A DNA stretch of 64,000 nucleotides from Thunnus maccoyii (GCF_910596095.1 NC_056539.1:27302501-27366500); one strand, 5' to 3'; shown: positions 10,938 to 20,477, counted from the stretch's first letter. Notes: generated from the letters alone by a model not told the origin. A program made the numbers and translations.

Positions 10938-11689
10938 TTCAAGATATGATGGTGCCTGACCATTAAGGGCTTTGTAAGTTAGGAGAAGGATTTTAAATTC
11001 TATTCTAGATTTTACAGGAAGCCAATGTAGCGAAGCTAAAATTGGAGAAATGTGATCTCTATTTCTAGTTTTAGTCAATACGCGTGCAGCTGCATTCTGG
11101 ACCAGCTGGAGAGTCTTTAGAGACTTGTTAGGGCAGCCTGATAATAAGGAATTGCAATAATCCAGCCTAGAAGTAACAAATGCGTGAACTAGTTTTTCTG
11201 CATCTTTTTGGGATAACTCCCAGATTCCTTACGGTGGTGTTGGAGGCCAGGGTAATGCCATCCAGAGTAGTTATATCATTAGATAATATGTTTCTAAGGT
11301 GTTTAGGGCCAAGCACAATAACTTCAGTTTTATTTTAATTTAGTAGTAGAAAATTGCAGGTCATCCAGGTCTTTATGTCCTTAAGGCATGCTTGGAGTTT
11401 GTTTAACTTGGAGTTTGTTTAACTGATTGGTTTCATCTGGCTTCATTGATAAATATAATTGGGTATCATCTGCATAACAATGAAAATTTATGGAGTGTTT
11501 CCTAATAATATTACCTAAAGGGAGCATACACAAGGTGAATAGAATTGGTCCAAGTACAGAAACTTGTGGAACTCCGTGTCTAACTTTTGCCTTCACGGAG
11601 GATTCATCATTAACATGTACAAACTGAAATCGGTCTGATAAATAGGACTTAAACCAGCTTAATGCAGTTCCTTTAATGCAAATATCACA
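10938..11689 (-). mobile_element. L2 LINE copy 2, a duplicate of copy 1
   Basis: The right junction (AATATCACACTTTGAAATGC) is the same as that of copy 1, and both share the 16-bp tandem duplication (11392-11423), so this is a duplicated insertion and not a second one. The left part, including the 3' UTR and tail, is gone: spacer 1 joins L2 sequence at about 10937 across a CAAG-like overlap. About 93 bp are also deleted at 11212, between two GATA motifs present in copy 1. [16 protein letters not shown] and YADDTQLYL remain readable. Confidence 0.9.
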
Positions 11690-11908
11690 CTTTGAAATGC
11701 TGTCCAAAGGTTTGTTGAGCAAGACATTTACCAAAATCGACATGATACTGATCGCTGCAGTGAGACCAATAAGCAGGTTAAAAGAGTCTCTTCTTGTGTA
11801 CTTTCATGAAGTCTACTTATTAAGTTTCAGGGTATTGTAAGGTACCCATACTGAACTTGAATTTGAAACTTTTCTGTAATTTCCAGGAGGCAAGTTCTCT
11901 GTGATGCA

Positions 11909-11981
11909 GACACTGCTGGGATTTGAACCCAGGATCTCCTGTTTACAAGACAGGCGCTTTAACCAACTAAGCCACAGCGCC
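11909..11981 (-). tRNA. tRNA-Thr-TGT: tRNA-Thr (TGT) on an AGT-type body
   Basis: 73 nt, anticodon loop CTTGTAA. The 3' acceptor reads CAGTGTC, so pair 2 is a G-T wobble. It has the same position relative to the L2 duplicate as gene 9993 has to L2 copy 1, as expected from segmental duplication. Confidence 0.86.
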
Positions 11982-12230
11982 TCTGGTTAAACTGTCTCTC
12001 ATATTAAAGGTGAATTCACACTGAGGTGAAGCAATTTATGAATTGATATGATAAAGTTGTATTTATTGTTGTGATTGTGATCCAATATTGTTGCTTCAGT
12101 TGAAAATGAGGCAAAAATATTTGAAAGAAAAATGGTTACCAAGGAGATACAGCAGGATAAGATGGAGAAATAATGCTTTAAAGACAGTAACAGGATCGTA
12201 ATTACTGTGGAAGTAACATCACAACCATCA

Positions 12231-12303
12231 GGCACTGTTGGGATTTGAACCCAGGATCTCCTGTTTACTAGACAGGCACTTTAACCATCTAAGCCACAGC
12301 GCC
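12231..12303 (-). tRNA. tRNA-Thr-AGT: tRNA-Thr (AGT), weakened T stem
   Basis: Anticodon AGT. The T stem ends CCCAA, leaving a C-A mismatch at its outer pair, and the D loop reads AGATGG. The downstream flank is that of a TGT gene and the upstream flank is spacer 1, so the gene is a recombinant between dimer halves. Function is less certain than for its neighbours. Confidence 0.75.
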
Positions 12304-12551
12304 TCTGGTTAAATCTTCTCTCATATTAAAGGTGAATTCACACTGAGGTGAAGAGATTTATGAACTGATATGATAAAGTTATGTTTATTGTCTTGATTGT
12401 GATTCATATCATTGCTTCAGTTGAAAATAAGGCAAAAATATTTTGAATAAAAATGGTCATCAAGCAAGTACCCTGAGATAAGATGGAGAAATAATGCTTC
12501 AAAGAAAGTAATAGAAAGATAATCACCATGAAAGTAAGCCCACAAGCATAA

Positions 12552-12623
12552 GGTACTGCTGGGATTTGAACGTAGGATCTCTTGTTTACAAGACAGGCAA
12601 TTTAACCACTAAGCAACAGCATA
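12552..12623 (-). pseudogene. Decayed tRNA-Thr (TGT) copy
   Basis: Matches the decayed copy at 5945 in every diagnostic change: unpaired 5' end TATGCTG and CCTAC in the T stem. Its spacer 2 to the right continues the regular unit. Confidence 0.85.
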
Positions 12624-12842
12624 TCACACTTTGAAATGCTGTCCAAAGGTTTGTTGAGCAAGACATTTACCAAAATCAACATGATACTGATCGTTGTAGT
12701 GAGACCAAGCAGATTAAGAGAGTCTCTTCTTGTGTACTTTCATGAAGTGTACTCATAAAGTTTCAGGGTATTGGAAAGTACTCAAATTGAACTTGAGAGA
12801 CACTGTTCTGTAATTTCCAGGAGACAAGTTCTCTGTGATACA

Positions 12843-12915
12843 GGCACTGCTGGGACTTGAACCCAGGATCTCCTGTTTACTAGACAGGCACTTTAACCAA
12901 CTAAGCCACAGCGCC
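12843..12915 (-). tRNA. tRNA-Thr-AGT: tRNA-Thr (AGT)
   Basis: 73-nt cloverleaf, anticodon AGT. The T loop reads TTCAAGT, otherwise seen in TGT-body genes, and the D stem carries the G-T pair. This is another sign of sequence exchange between the two gene types. Confidence 0.9.
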
Positions 12916-13162
12916 TCTGGTTAAATCTTCTCTCATATTAAAGGTGAATTCACACTGAGGCAAAGGGATTTATGAACTGATATGATCAAGTTATGTTTAT
13001 TGTCTTGATTGTGATTCAATATTTTTGCTTCAATTGAAAATGAGGCAAAAATATGTGAAAGAAAAAGTCTCCAAGTAAGTACCCTTGGATAAGATGGAGA
13101 AATAATGCTTCAAAGACAGTAACAGGAACATAATTACTGTGGATGTAACATCACAACCATGA

Positions 13163-13234
13163 GGCACTGCTGGGACTTGAACCCAGGATCTCCTGTTTAC
13201 AAGACAGGTGCTTTAACCACTAAGCTACAGCACC
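13163..13234 (-). tRNA. tRNA-Thr-TGT: tRNA-Thr (TGT)
   Basis: 72-nt TGT-body gene, anticodon loop CTTGTAA, T loop TTCAAGT. Base 26 region reads AAGCACC, so the last D-arm junction base differs from 7765, but all stems close. Confidence 0.88.
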
Positions 13235-13466
13235 ATGTGCACTTATTTACAATGCTGTCCGAAGGTTCACTGTGCAAGTCATTCACCAAAATCAACATGA
13301 TACTGATCGCTGCATTGATACCAGAAGAGGGTTTAGAGAGTTTCTCCTTGTGTACTTTAATAAAGGATCCTTATAAAGTTTAAGGGTATTGGAAAGAATT
13401 TTGCTCAAGTTGAATTTGAAGAGACCTTGCTCTGTAGTTTCTAGGAGACAGTTTCCCTGTGATGCA

Positions 13467-13538
13467 GGCACTGCTAGGATTTAAACCCAGGATCTTCTGT
13501 TTACAAGACAAGCACTTTAACCACTAAGCCACAGCACC
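13467..13538 (-). pseudogene. Decaying tRNA-Thr (TGT)
   Basis: The T loop is TTTAAAT in place of TTCAAAT, losing the conserved C56 and weakening the B box. The anticodon stem has an outer mismatch (CTTGT with ACAGA) and the T stem another (CCTAG). Anticodon TGT is kept. It is probably not expressed. Confidence 0.75.
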
Positions 13539-13742
13539 ACCAGCTCTACCTCTGAATGCTGTCCTAAGTTTCGTTGAGCAAGTCATTCACCAAAACTACC
13601 ATGATACTGATCACTGCACTGAGACAAAGAAGAAGGTTTAGTGTCTCTCCTTTTGTGGAGTTTTAGGGTACTGGAAAGTATTTCGCTTAAGTTGAACACA
13701 CATTATTCTGTAGTTTTTAGGAGATAATATCTCTGTTAATCA

Positions 13743-13814
13743 GGCACTGCTGCAATTGGAGTCCAGGACCTCTTGTTCACTGGGCAGATGTTTTAACCTC
13801 TAAGCTACAGCACA
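13743..13814 (-). pseudogene. Old tRNA-Thr-derived pseudogene
   Basis: Only the acceptor 3' strand, parts of the D arm and scattered T-arm bases remain. The anticodon loop has changed to CAGTGAA and the stems do not close. It starts a block that is repeated at 18496. Confidence 0.75.
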
Positions 13815-14117
13815 ATCCTTCCCACTTGCAGCTGCTGTCTTAAGACTTGTTGGTGAAGACTGTAGTGGGAATATTTTTAAGCCTCTGTAACTGCAGCTGA
13901 GGTGAAATGAACAACAAGAAGAGTTGTGACAGACTGAAACTTGAAAAAATTGTATTTTTAATGAGAATCTTTGCAATTGACTTAAAAGCCAGGATTCATC
14001 ATTTGATTTCAGTCAACACAAATATATTGTCGGGTGTAGATGAAGCTAAATAAATTTAAATTAAAGGGTCACAAAGAAGCATGTTGGTGGTGGATTAAAT
14101 ATAAAGGATAACAAGAA

Positions 14118-14190
14118 GGCACTGCTGGGATTTGAACCCAGGATCTCCTGTTTACTAGACAGGCACTTTAACCAACTAAGCCACAGCGCC
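14118..14190 (-). tRNA. tRNA-Thr-AGT: tRNA-Thr (AGT)
   Basis: 73-nt AGT gene, D stem with G-T pair (AAGTGCC), other stems complete. It is flanked by the third spacer on the left and spacer 1 on the right, as are 10710 and 18848. Confidence 0.91.
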
Positions 14191-14437
14191 TCTGGTTAAA
14201 TGTCCTCTCATATTAAAGGTGAATTCACACTGAGGTGAAGAGATTTATGAACTGATATGATAAAGTTATGTTTATTGTCTTGATTGTGATTCATATCATT
14301 GCTTCAGTTGAAAAAAGGCAAAAATATTTTGGATAAAAATGGTCATCAAGCAAGTACCCTGAGATAAGATGGAGAAATAATGCTTCAAAGAAAGTAACAG
14401 AAAGATAATCACCATGAAAGTAAGCCCACAAGCATAA

Positions 14438-14508
14438 GGTACTGCTGGGATTTGAACGTAGGATCTTTGTTTACAAGACAGGCAATTTAACCACTAAGCA
14501 ACAGCATA
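14438..14508 (-). pseudogene. Decayed tRNA-Thr (TGT) copy
   Basis: Same decayed form as 5945, with one further base lost between the T arm and the anticodon arm. The acceptor and T stem do not pair. Confidence 0.85.
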
Positions 14509-14708
14509 TCACACTTTGAGATACTGTCCAAAGGTTTGTTGAGCAAGACATTTACCAAAATCAACATCATACTGATCGCTGTAGTGAGACCAATAAGCAG
14601 ATTAAGAGAGTCTCTTCTTGTGTACTCATAAAGTTTCAGTGTATTGTAAAGTAGTCACATTGAACTTGAATTTGAAGTGAAACTGTTTTATAATTTCCAG
14701 GAGATGCA

Positions 14709-14781
14709 GGCACTGCTGGGATTTGAACCCAGGATCTCCTGTTTACAAGACAGGCGCTTTAACCAACTAAGCCACAGCGCC
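14709..14781 (-). tRNA. tRNA-Thr-TGT: tRNA-Thr (TGT) on an AGT-type body
   Basis: Consensus AGT-type body with anticodon loop CTTGTAA. This is the fourth case of the one-base anticodon switch. Downstream spacer 2 is shortened (AATTTCCAGGAGATGCAGG), so it lacks the CAAGTTCCTTG piece seen elsewhere. Confidence 0.9.
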
Positions 14782-15030
14782 TCTGGTGAAAGCTTCTCTC
14801 ATACTAAAGGTGAATTCACTCTGAGGCAAAGGGATTTATGAACTGATATGAAAAAGTTATGTTTATTGTCTTGATTGTGATTCAATATTTTTGCTTCAAT
14901 TGAAAATGAGGCAAAAATATGTGAAAGAATAATGGTCTCCAAGTAAGTACCCCTGGATAAGATGGAGAAATAATGCTTCAAAGACAGTAACATGAATGCA
15001 ATTACTGTGGATGTAATCTCACAACCATCA

Positions 15031-15037
15031 GGCACTG
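15031..15037 (-). pseudogene. Deletion scar of a tRNA gene
   Basis: Only GGCACTG, the 3' acceptor strand, is left. It continues straight into spacer 2 (ATCGCTGCATTG). The join can be explained by recombination at ACTG, present in both the acceptor end and the spacer sequence GATACTGATCGC. Confidence 0.75.
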
Positions 15038-15198
15038 ATCGCTGCATTGATACCAGAAGAAGGTTTAGAGAGTTTCTCCTTGTGTACTTTAATAAAGGAT
15101 CCTTATAAAGTTTAAGGGTACTGGAAAGAATTTTGCTCAAGTTGAATTTGAAGAGACATTGTTCTGTAGTTTCTAGCAGACAATTTCCTTGTGATGCA

Positions 15199-15271
15199 GG
15201 CACTGCTGGGATTTGAACCCAGGATCTCCTGTTTACTAGACAGGCGCTTTAACCAACTAAGCCACAGCGCC
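15199..15271 (-). tRNA. tRNA-Thr-AGT: tRNA-Thr (AGT)
   Basis: Consensus AGT gene. The hAT element is inserted in its upstream spacer 1, 38 bp from the 5' end, so the proximal CATATTA motif is retained. Confidence 0.92.
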
Positions 15272-15309
15272 TCTGGAAAAGTCAGCTCATATTAAAGGTT
15301 GATTCACAC

Positions 15310-16073
15310 TAGAGATGTGCCTGAAGACAAAAACATTATTTGGAAAAGCACAAATAGTATTTCATACAGGTACTTTCAAAAGTATTTGTTTTCGAAAAAA
15401 AAAAAAAGAGTCAAATACCAGTATGCAGGTCGGTTACATCGCTATTTCAGTCTCTCTCTTCTGCTCCACTGTTACGTCTATCAGCAGGTCTCAATGAGGG
15501 GGGTTACATCCACCTGCTACATGATGCACATTTCCTAATTTGGACATCACTCCCAGAGTTGGGGGTGTTCACCAGAGATAAAGCTGAGCTACTGACACAT
15601 GCAAAGTGCTCCCAAGGGACTCTCCATAACCTGTTGTTCCCCTTCACCTTTCCACAAAGTTAGGTTGTAAAAAATAGGAAATAAATGAAAAGTGCAAAGC
15701 AAGAATCACCTTTGAAGTTTTTCCCCACACATTACGGGGTGTGCTGTCTCTGTGCTATGGGTGTATAAATAGGTACAGGTCTGTGTGCAATGAGTTGATG
15801 AGTAATGGTTTAGCTCAGTAGTCAGTGCAGTTGTCTATGATCTGGGAGACTGAAGTTCGAGACCCACTGTGGGGATTTCCTTCTTAAGGTAGTTTATTCA
15901 TGAACATTTATTATAATGCTTTAATTTTCTAAAATTCAAAGCGTAATAAAAACAAAAACGGGATTTTTAAGCCTCTTTCCACTTTTATTCGAATACAAAT
16001 ACAAATACAATCATTTTGCTGCCTCAACAAATACAGATACAAATACAAATACTGGACCCTCTGCACATCCCTA
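15310..16073. mobile_element. Non-autonomous hAT element (764 bp)
   Basis: The ends are TAGAGATGTGC and GCACATCCCTA, an 11-bp inverted repeat with one mismatch. They are flanked by the perfect 8-bp duplication ATTCACAC (15302-15309 and 16074-16081), taken from spacer 1. The 8-bp duplication is typical of the hAT superfamily. Subterminal AAATAC motifs repeat near both ends (about 15345-15425 and 15990-16055). No transposase is encoded. A tRNA-like Pol III promoter lies inside. The perfect duplication points to an insertion younger than the array. Confidence 0.92.
15809..15876 (+). promoter_or_regulatory. tRNA-like Pol III promoter inside the hAT element
   Basis: A box TAGCTCAGTAG at 15811-15821 and B box AGTTCGAGACC at 15854-15864, 32 bp apart, as in tRNA genes. 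A full cloverleaf is not evident because the acceptor strands do not pair, so this is a tRNA-derived segment and not a tRNA gene. It is conserved in the relative at 23115-23171. Confidence 0.65.
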
Positions 16074-16280
16074 ATTCACACTGAGGTGAAAAGATTTATG
16101 AATTGACATGATAAAGTTATGTTTATTGTCTTGATTGTGATCCAATATTGTTGCTTTGGTTGAAAATGAGGCAAAAATATTTTTTTAAAAAATGTTTACC
16201 AAGCAAGTACCCCTGGATAAGATGGAGAAATAATGCTTCAAAGAAAGTAAAATAATGTGTAAGTAGCTCTACAATGATCA

Positions 16281-16353
16281 GGCACTGCTGGGATTTGAAC
16301 CCAGGATCTCCTGTTTACTAGACAGGCGCTTTAACCAACTAAGCCACAGCACC
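16281..16353 (-). tRNA. tRNA-Thr-AGT: tRNA-Thr (AGT)
   Basis: 73 nt, anticodon AGT, 5' end GGTGCTG as in 4152. A T4 run occurs about 30 nt past the 3' end (the AAAA near 16250 on the plus strand), so termination is plausible. Confidence 0.91.
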
Positions 16354-16547
16354 TCTGAAAGAAGCTTTTCTCATGTTCAAGGTGCAGATACACTGAGGCG
16401 AACAACTTTATGAACTGATATAATAAAGTTGTGTTTATGTCTCGATTGCATTGATCCATATTGTTGCTACAGTACAAAATAAGGCAAAAATATTTTGAAA
16501 AAAGATAGTCACCAAGTATCCCTGGATAAAAGAAGTAACAATTCAAA

Positions 16548-16620
16548 GGCACTGCTGGGATTTGAACCCAGGATCTCCTGTTTACTAGACAGGCACTTTA
16601 ACCAACTAAGCCACAGCGCC
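16548..16620 (-). tRNA. tRNA-Thr-AGT: tRNA-Thr (AGT)
   Basis: 73-nt gene, D stem with one G-T pair. A T4 run lies about 20 nt past the 3' end (AAAA near 16528 on the plus strand). The upstream spacer 1 stops after about 30 bp at the foldback MITE, which keeps only the CTCATGTTAAA stretch. Confidence 0.9.
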
Positions 16621-16653
16621 TGTGAGAAATTTGATCTTCTCATGTTAAATTAA

Positions 16654-17077
16654 AGGTCACGTTCACAATTTTTCAAGTCTGTCATAAAACAATATTCAGT
16701 TGCCCATATGAACATTGAAACCATTTTTTTTCGCTGTAATTTGTTTACATTCCTCCTGTTCATACTGACCTTTAGAAGATTTTCTCCAAATGCACTTTCA
16801 ATGTAAGTGATTGAGGATAACATCCACAACCTCTGTTTTGTGCAAAAATGTATTTAAAAGTTTATCTGAAGCTTTTATGAGGCTTTAAATACATTTTTGC
16901 ACAAAACAAGGACTGTGGATTTTGCCCCCCATCACTTACATTGAAGGTGCATTGAGAAGGGATCTGCTAATAATGAATATGAACAGGAGGAATGATTACA
17001 GCAAGCAAAACCTGTTTCAGTGTTTATTTGGGTGCCTGACTATTGCTTCAAGACACACTTGAAAAAATTGTGAACCT
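16654..17077. mobile_element. Foldback MITE
   Basis: The left arm (AGGTCACGTTCACAATTTTT) is the inverted partner of the right arm ending AAAAAATTGTGAACC. The similarity continues through about 190 bp per arm to a central hairpin near 16840-16905. TTAA precedes the left end. The right end has no matching TTAA, so it may be eroded. The family recurs at 62962-64000. No coding capacity. Confidence 0.82.
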
Positions 17078-17740
17078 ATCTTTGTTTGAATTCAGTCAGT
17101 TTCGATGGATCCACTGAAACTTCTCAAACCACTTCTGCAGCATAATCCACTTCTCCACTGTCAATCTGCATGATGCCAACATATAGCTAAATATACAGCT
17201 TCTGTATGACACTATCATTCTCTTCAGTGAAGCAGAGAAGTACAGATATACTGGTGAAACAATGATTGTTTGGAACATACTGGGCATACGGATGGACAGA
17301 GGAGAAGTGGATGATGCTGAAATTTTAAATCCAGGGATTCAGGGTACACTGTGTCTCTTCCCTTTTAACAGGTTTGAAGTTTCTCAACATGTCAGACTCA
17401 GCCAGAACTGTCGATGATGTGAGGATGGTTGTGAAGTCTCACAGAGAGTGTGATCACAGAGGATGCGGTCACATTTTTTGACAACTGTGCAGCAAACTTT
17501 GAAATGATCAGTTGTGTTTTCATGTTACTTAAAAGGAACATCAAGTTGTGTTTGTTTTGTTTTTTTCACATTTTACGTCTTGTATTTGCAGTTTTGGATG
17601 TTTGTTAGGGACTGTGCAAAAGTGGGGCGAGGTGTGCAGGGCAGAAAAGGGAGGGTAGTCTAATTTTTCTTCAGTATACTGTATGCATAATAAAATGGCC
17701 ACCTGCCAACAAACTGTCATAAGTCATTAAATTACAGATA
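17078..17740. other. Interruption of the array, no gene assigned
   Basis: This is not array sequence and not a repeat I recognise. At 17355-17372 there is a pyrimidine tract ending in AG, followed by ATG and an open stretch of about 26 codons (MSDSARTVDDVRMVVKSHRE). The stretch ends in a stop without an apparent continuation. I regard it as unassigned. Confidence 0.5.
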
Positions 17741-17972
17741 TTAGTCGATCTTCCCAGTGGCTGTAGGCTACATTTGCATCTTGCTCTTTCATACACAGTA
17801 GATCAAATCTCTTTTCCCATCCTTTTCTTTTCTCATCCTATTCTTCTGCCACAAATGCGCAAACACACAAAAATGCACTTGTTCTCTCTCTTTATAATTG
17901 TCCTTCTCTGTTACACTCTTACCTGCACTCTTCAAATTTTACTAAGCATTTTGGGCTTTGGCTGTCTCCTTC
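17741..17972 (+). repeat. Inverted duplication, left copy
   Basis: The reverse complement of 20478-20670. Matching landmarks include GATCTTCCCAGTGGCTGTAG, TTGTTCTCTCTCTTT and TTGGCTGTCTC. Identity looks around 80-90% by eye, with small indels. Confidence 0.85.
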
Positions 17973-17988
17973 ACTGTCTCTCAAACTT

Positions 17989-18023
17989 GCAGACTACCAG
18001 CTTCGCCATAGCTGGTAGTCTGC
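17989..18023. repeat. 13-bp perfect inverted repeat, 9-nt loop
   Basis: Arms GCAGACTACCAGC and GCTGGTAGTCTGC enclose TTCGCCATA. No T-run follows to suggest a terminator. Confidence 0.75.
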
Positions 18024-18495
18024 CAAAACTCTTACTTTTCCTCCCCTCAGATTCTCCCAAATATCAAACAGGTTTGATATTAAATTTGTGCAGTTCTTAT
18101 TGGGCTATTTATATAACTTTTAGCTCTTTAGCTAAACTGCTGAAGCCTGAACTATTTCTGTCATAGAAGCCTGGAGTGTTAATACTGGTGCATTACTTTT
18201 GAACAACTATCACCTGCCTCAGGAGTCCAGTTATGCTGTTCATTTAACAGAAATTAAAGAACATCTGGCAGCCAATCAGAATTGAGCATTCAGAGTGGCC
18301 ATGAAATTAATAAAAGTAAGTTGCTGCAGAAAGTTGCGGTGGTTTGGCTTTTGGTAACATTCTTTTGCCTGCATTAAAGTGATAGAAATTTCATTTCTCT
18401 GCCAGAAGCACTGAAGCGAATAATGTATATTTTACATTACTGCTGACTAAAGTTGAATTTGAAGACACATCATTCTGTAGTTTCCCTGTTAATCA

Positions 18496-18555
18496 AGCAC
18501 TGCTGCAAATTGAACCCAGGATCTCCTGTTCACTCGACAGATATTTTAACCATCT
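18496..18555 (-). pseudogene. Truncated old tRNA-derived pseudogene
   Basis: Partner of 13743. The T arm and acceptor are recognisable, the anticodon arm has changed (GTTCACTCGAC on the plus strand), and the D arm and 5' end are lost into a T-run. Confidence 0.7.
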
Positions 18556-18796
18556 TTTTTTACGTCTTAAGACTTGTTGAGCAATGTACAGCATGCTGGT
18601 GAAGACTGCAGTGGGAATATTTTTAAACCTCTGTAACTGCAGTTGACGTGAAATGAACAACAAGAAGAGTTGTGACAGACTGAAACTTGAAAAAAATTGT
18701 ATTTTTACTGTGGATCTATGCAAGTGACTTAAAAGCCAGGATTCATCATATGATTTAAATTGCTCAGGTGTAGATGAAGCTAAGTATTTTAAGTTA

Positions 18797-18937
<141 letters not shown>

Positions 18938-19169
18938 TCATATTAAAGGTGGATTCACACTGAGATGAGTTAATTTATGAACTGATATGATAAAGTTATG
19001 TTTATTGTCTTGATTGTGATCCAATATTGTTGCTTCAGTTGAAAATGAGGCAAAAATATTTGAAAGAAAAATTATCAACAAGCAAGTACCCCTGGATAAG
19101 ATGTAGGAATAATGCTTTAAAGATAGTAACAGCAGGGCAATTACTATGGAAGTAACCTCACAACCATCA

Positions 19170-19242
19170 GGCACTGCTGGGATTTGAACCCAGGATCTCC
19201 TGTTTACTAGACAGGCGCTTTAACCAACTAAGCCACAGCACC
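19170..19242 (-). tRNA. tRNA-Thr-AGT: tRNA-Thr (AGT)
   Basis: 73 nt, anticodon AGT, 5' end GGTGCTG. Its downstream flank is of the TGT-gene type (CACAACCATCAGG), so an AGT body occupies the TGT slot, as at 4472. No T4 run within 40 nt. Confidence 0.91.
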
Positions 19243-19477
19243 TCTGAGAACATTTCTCTCATATTAATGGTGGATTCACAATGAAGCGAAGAGATTTATG
19301 AACTGATATGAAAAAGTTATGTTTATTGTCTTGATTGCGATCCAATTTTGTTGCCTTGGTTGAAAATGTGGAAAAAATATTTTAAAGACAAATGATCACC
19401 AAGCAAATACCTCTGGATAAGATGTAGAAGACAGTAACAGGAAGTTAATTACTGTGGAAGTAACCTCACAACCATCA

Positions 19478-19484
19478 AGCACTG
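19478..19484 (-). pseudogene. Second deletion scar of a tRNA gene
   Basis: AGCACTG is fused to spacer 2 (ATCGCTGCATAG) at the same position as the scar at 15031. The two scars are duplicates of one event or a repeated use of the same microhomology. Confidence 0.72.
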
Positions 19485-19645
19485 ATCGCTGCATAGATAC
19501 CAGAAGAAGGTTTAGAGAGTTCCTCCTTGTGTATTTTAATAAAGGATCCATATAAAGTTTCAGGGTACTGGAAAGCATTTTGCTCAAGTTGAATTTGAAG
19601 AGACATTGGTCTGTACTTTCTAGCAGACAATTTCCTTGTGATGCA

Positions 19646-19718
19646 GGCACTGCTGGGATTTGAACCCAGGATCTCCTGTTTACTAGACAGGCGCTTTAAC
19701 CAACCAAGCCACAGCGCC
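19646..19718 (-). tRNA. tRNA-Thr-AGT: tRNA-Thr (AGT)
   Basis: 73-nt gene. The A box reads TGGCTTGGTTGG, one change from the array form and still within the Pol III consensus. Stems are complete. The flanks match those of 15199, in line with duplication of the scar-plus-gene unit. Confidence 0.9.
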
Positions 19719-19972
19719 TCTGATAAAAGCTATTCTCATATTAAAGGTGCAGACACACTGAGGCAAAGAGATTTATGAATTGATATGATAAAGTTATGTT
19801 TATTGTCTTGATTGTGATTCATATTGTTGCTTCAGTTGAAAATAAGGTAAAAATATTTTGAATAAAAATGGTAACCAAGGAAGTACCCCAGGATAAGATG
19901 GAGAAATAATGCTTCAAAGAAAGTAATAGAAAGATAATAACCCCACAAATAGTAGTAACCCCACAAATACCA

Positions 19973-20045
19973 GGCACTGCTGGGATTTGAACCCAGGATC
20001 TCCTGTTTACTAGACAGGCGCTTTAACCAACTAAGCCACAGCGCC
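19973..20045 (-). tRNA. tRNA-Thr-AGT: tRNA-Thr (AGT)
   Basis: Consensus AGT gene. The flank just downstream carries a small direct repeat (ACCCCACAAATA twice at about 19940-19970). No T4 run in the next 40 nt. Confidence 0.93.
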
Positions 20046-20286
20046 TCTGGTTAAATTGCTTCTCATATTAAAGGTGAATTCACACTGAGGCAAAGGGCTT
20101 TATGAACTGATATGATAAAGTTAAGTTTATTGTCTTAATTGTGATTCATATCATTGCTTCAGTTGAAAATAAGGCAAAAATATTCAGAAAAAATAAAAAT
20201 GGTCACCAAGCAAGTACCCTAAACACTCCCCCAAAATGGAGAAACAAAGAAAGTAAAACACTGTGTAAGTAACTCTACAATGATCA

Positions 20287-20359
20287 GGCACTGCTGGGAT
20301 TTGAACCCAGGATCTCCTGTTTACTAGACAGGCGCTTTAACCAACTAAGCCACAGCGCC
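20287..20359 (-). tRNA. tRNA-Thr-AGT: tRNA-Thr (AGT), rightmost array member
   Basis: Consensus AGT gene. Downstream sequence matches that of 16281 (ACTCTACAATGATCAGG) and contains a T4 run about 33 nt past the 3' end. Spacer 1 upstream is cut off at about 20468 by the inverted duplication, which closes the array. Confidence 0.93.
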
Positions 20360-20477
20360 TCTGGGAAAATTTCTCTCATATTAATGTTGGATTCACACTG
20401 AGGCGAAGACATTTATGAACTGACATGATAAAGTTAAGTTAAATGTTTTGATTGTGATTCATATTGTTGAATCACAA

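Larger units (their letters stand above)
13743..14190. repeat. Segmental duplication, copy A (partner 18496-18920)
   Basis: The old pseudogene, a section with GAACAACAAGAAGAGTTGTG, the third spacer and an AGT gene occur in the same order here and at 18496-18920. The two copies share most bases but differ by small indels. Confidence 0.88.

Noticed and set aside
13743-13814. A histidine tRNA, from the loop CAGTGAA
   Set aside because: Stems do not close and the T arm is lost. It is an old threonine-derived pseudogene.
5420-15203. Repeated open frames (such as MNPGSPVYKTGALTTKLQHH and MPDGCEVTSTVI...) that look like a protein family
   Set aside because: They are translations of the tRNA gene plus adjoining spacer. 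Their similarity follows from the DNA repeat, and they shift frame and length from unit to unit.
15809-15876. A true tRNA gene inside the hAT element
   Set aside because: A and B boxes are present but no acceptor stem can be paired and the anticodon arm is unclear, so it is listed as a tRNA-like promoter only.
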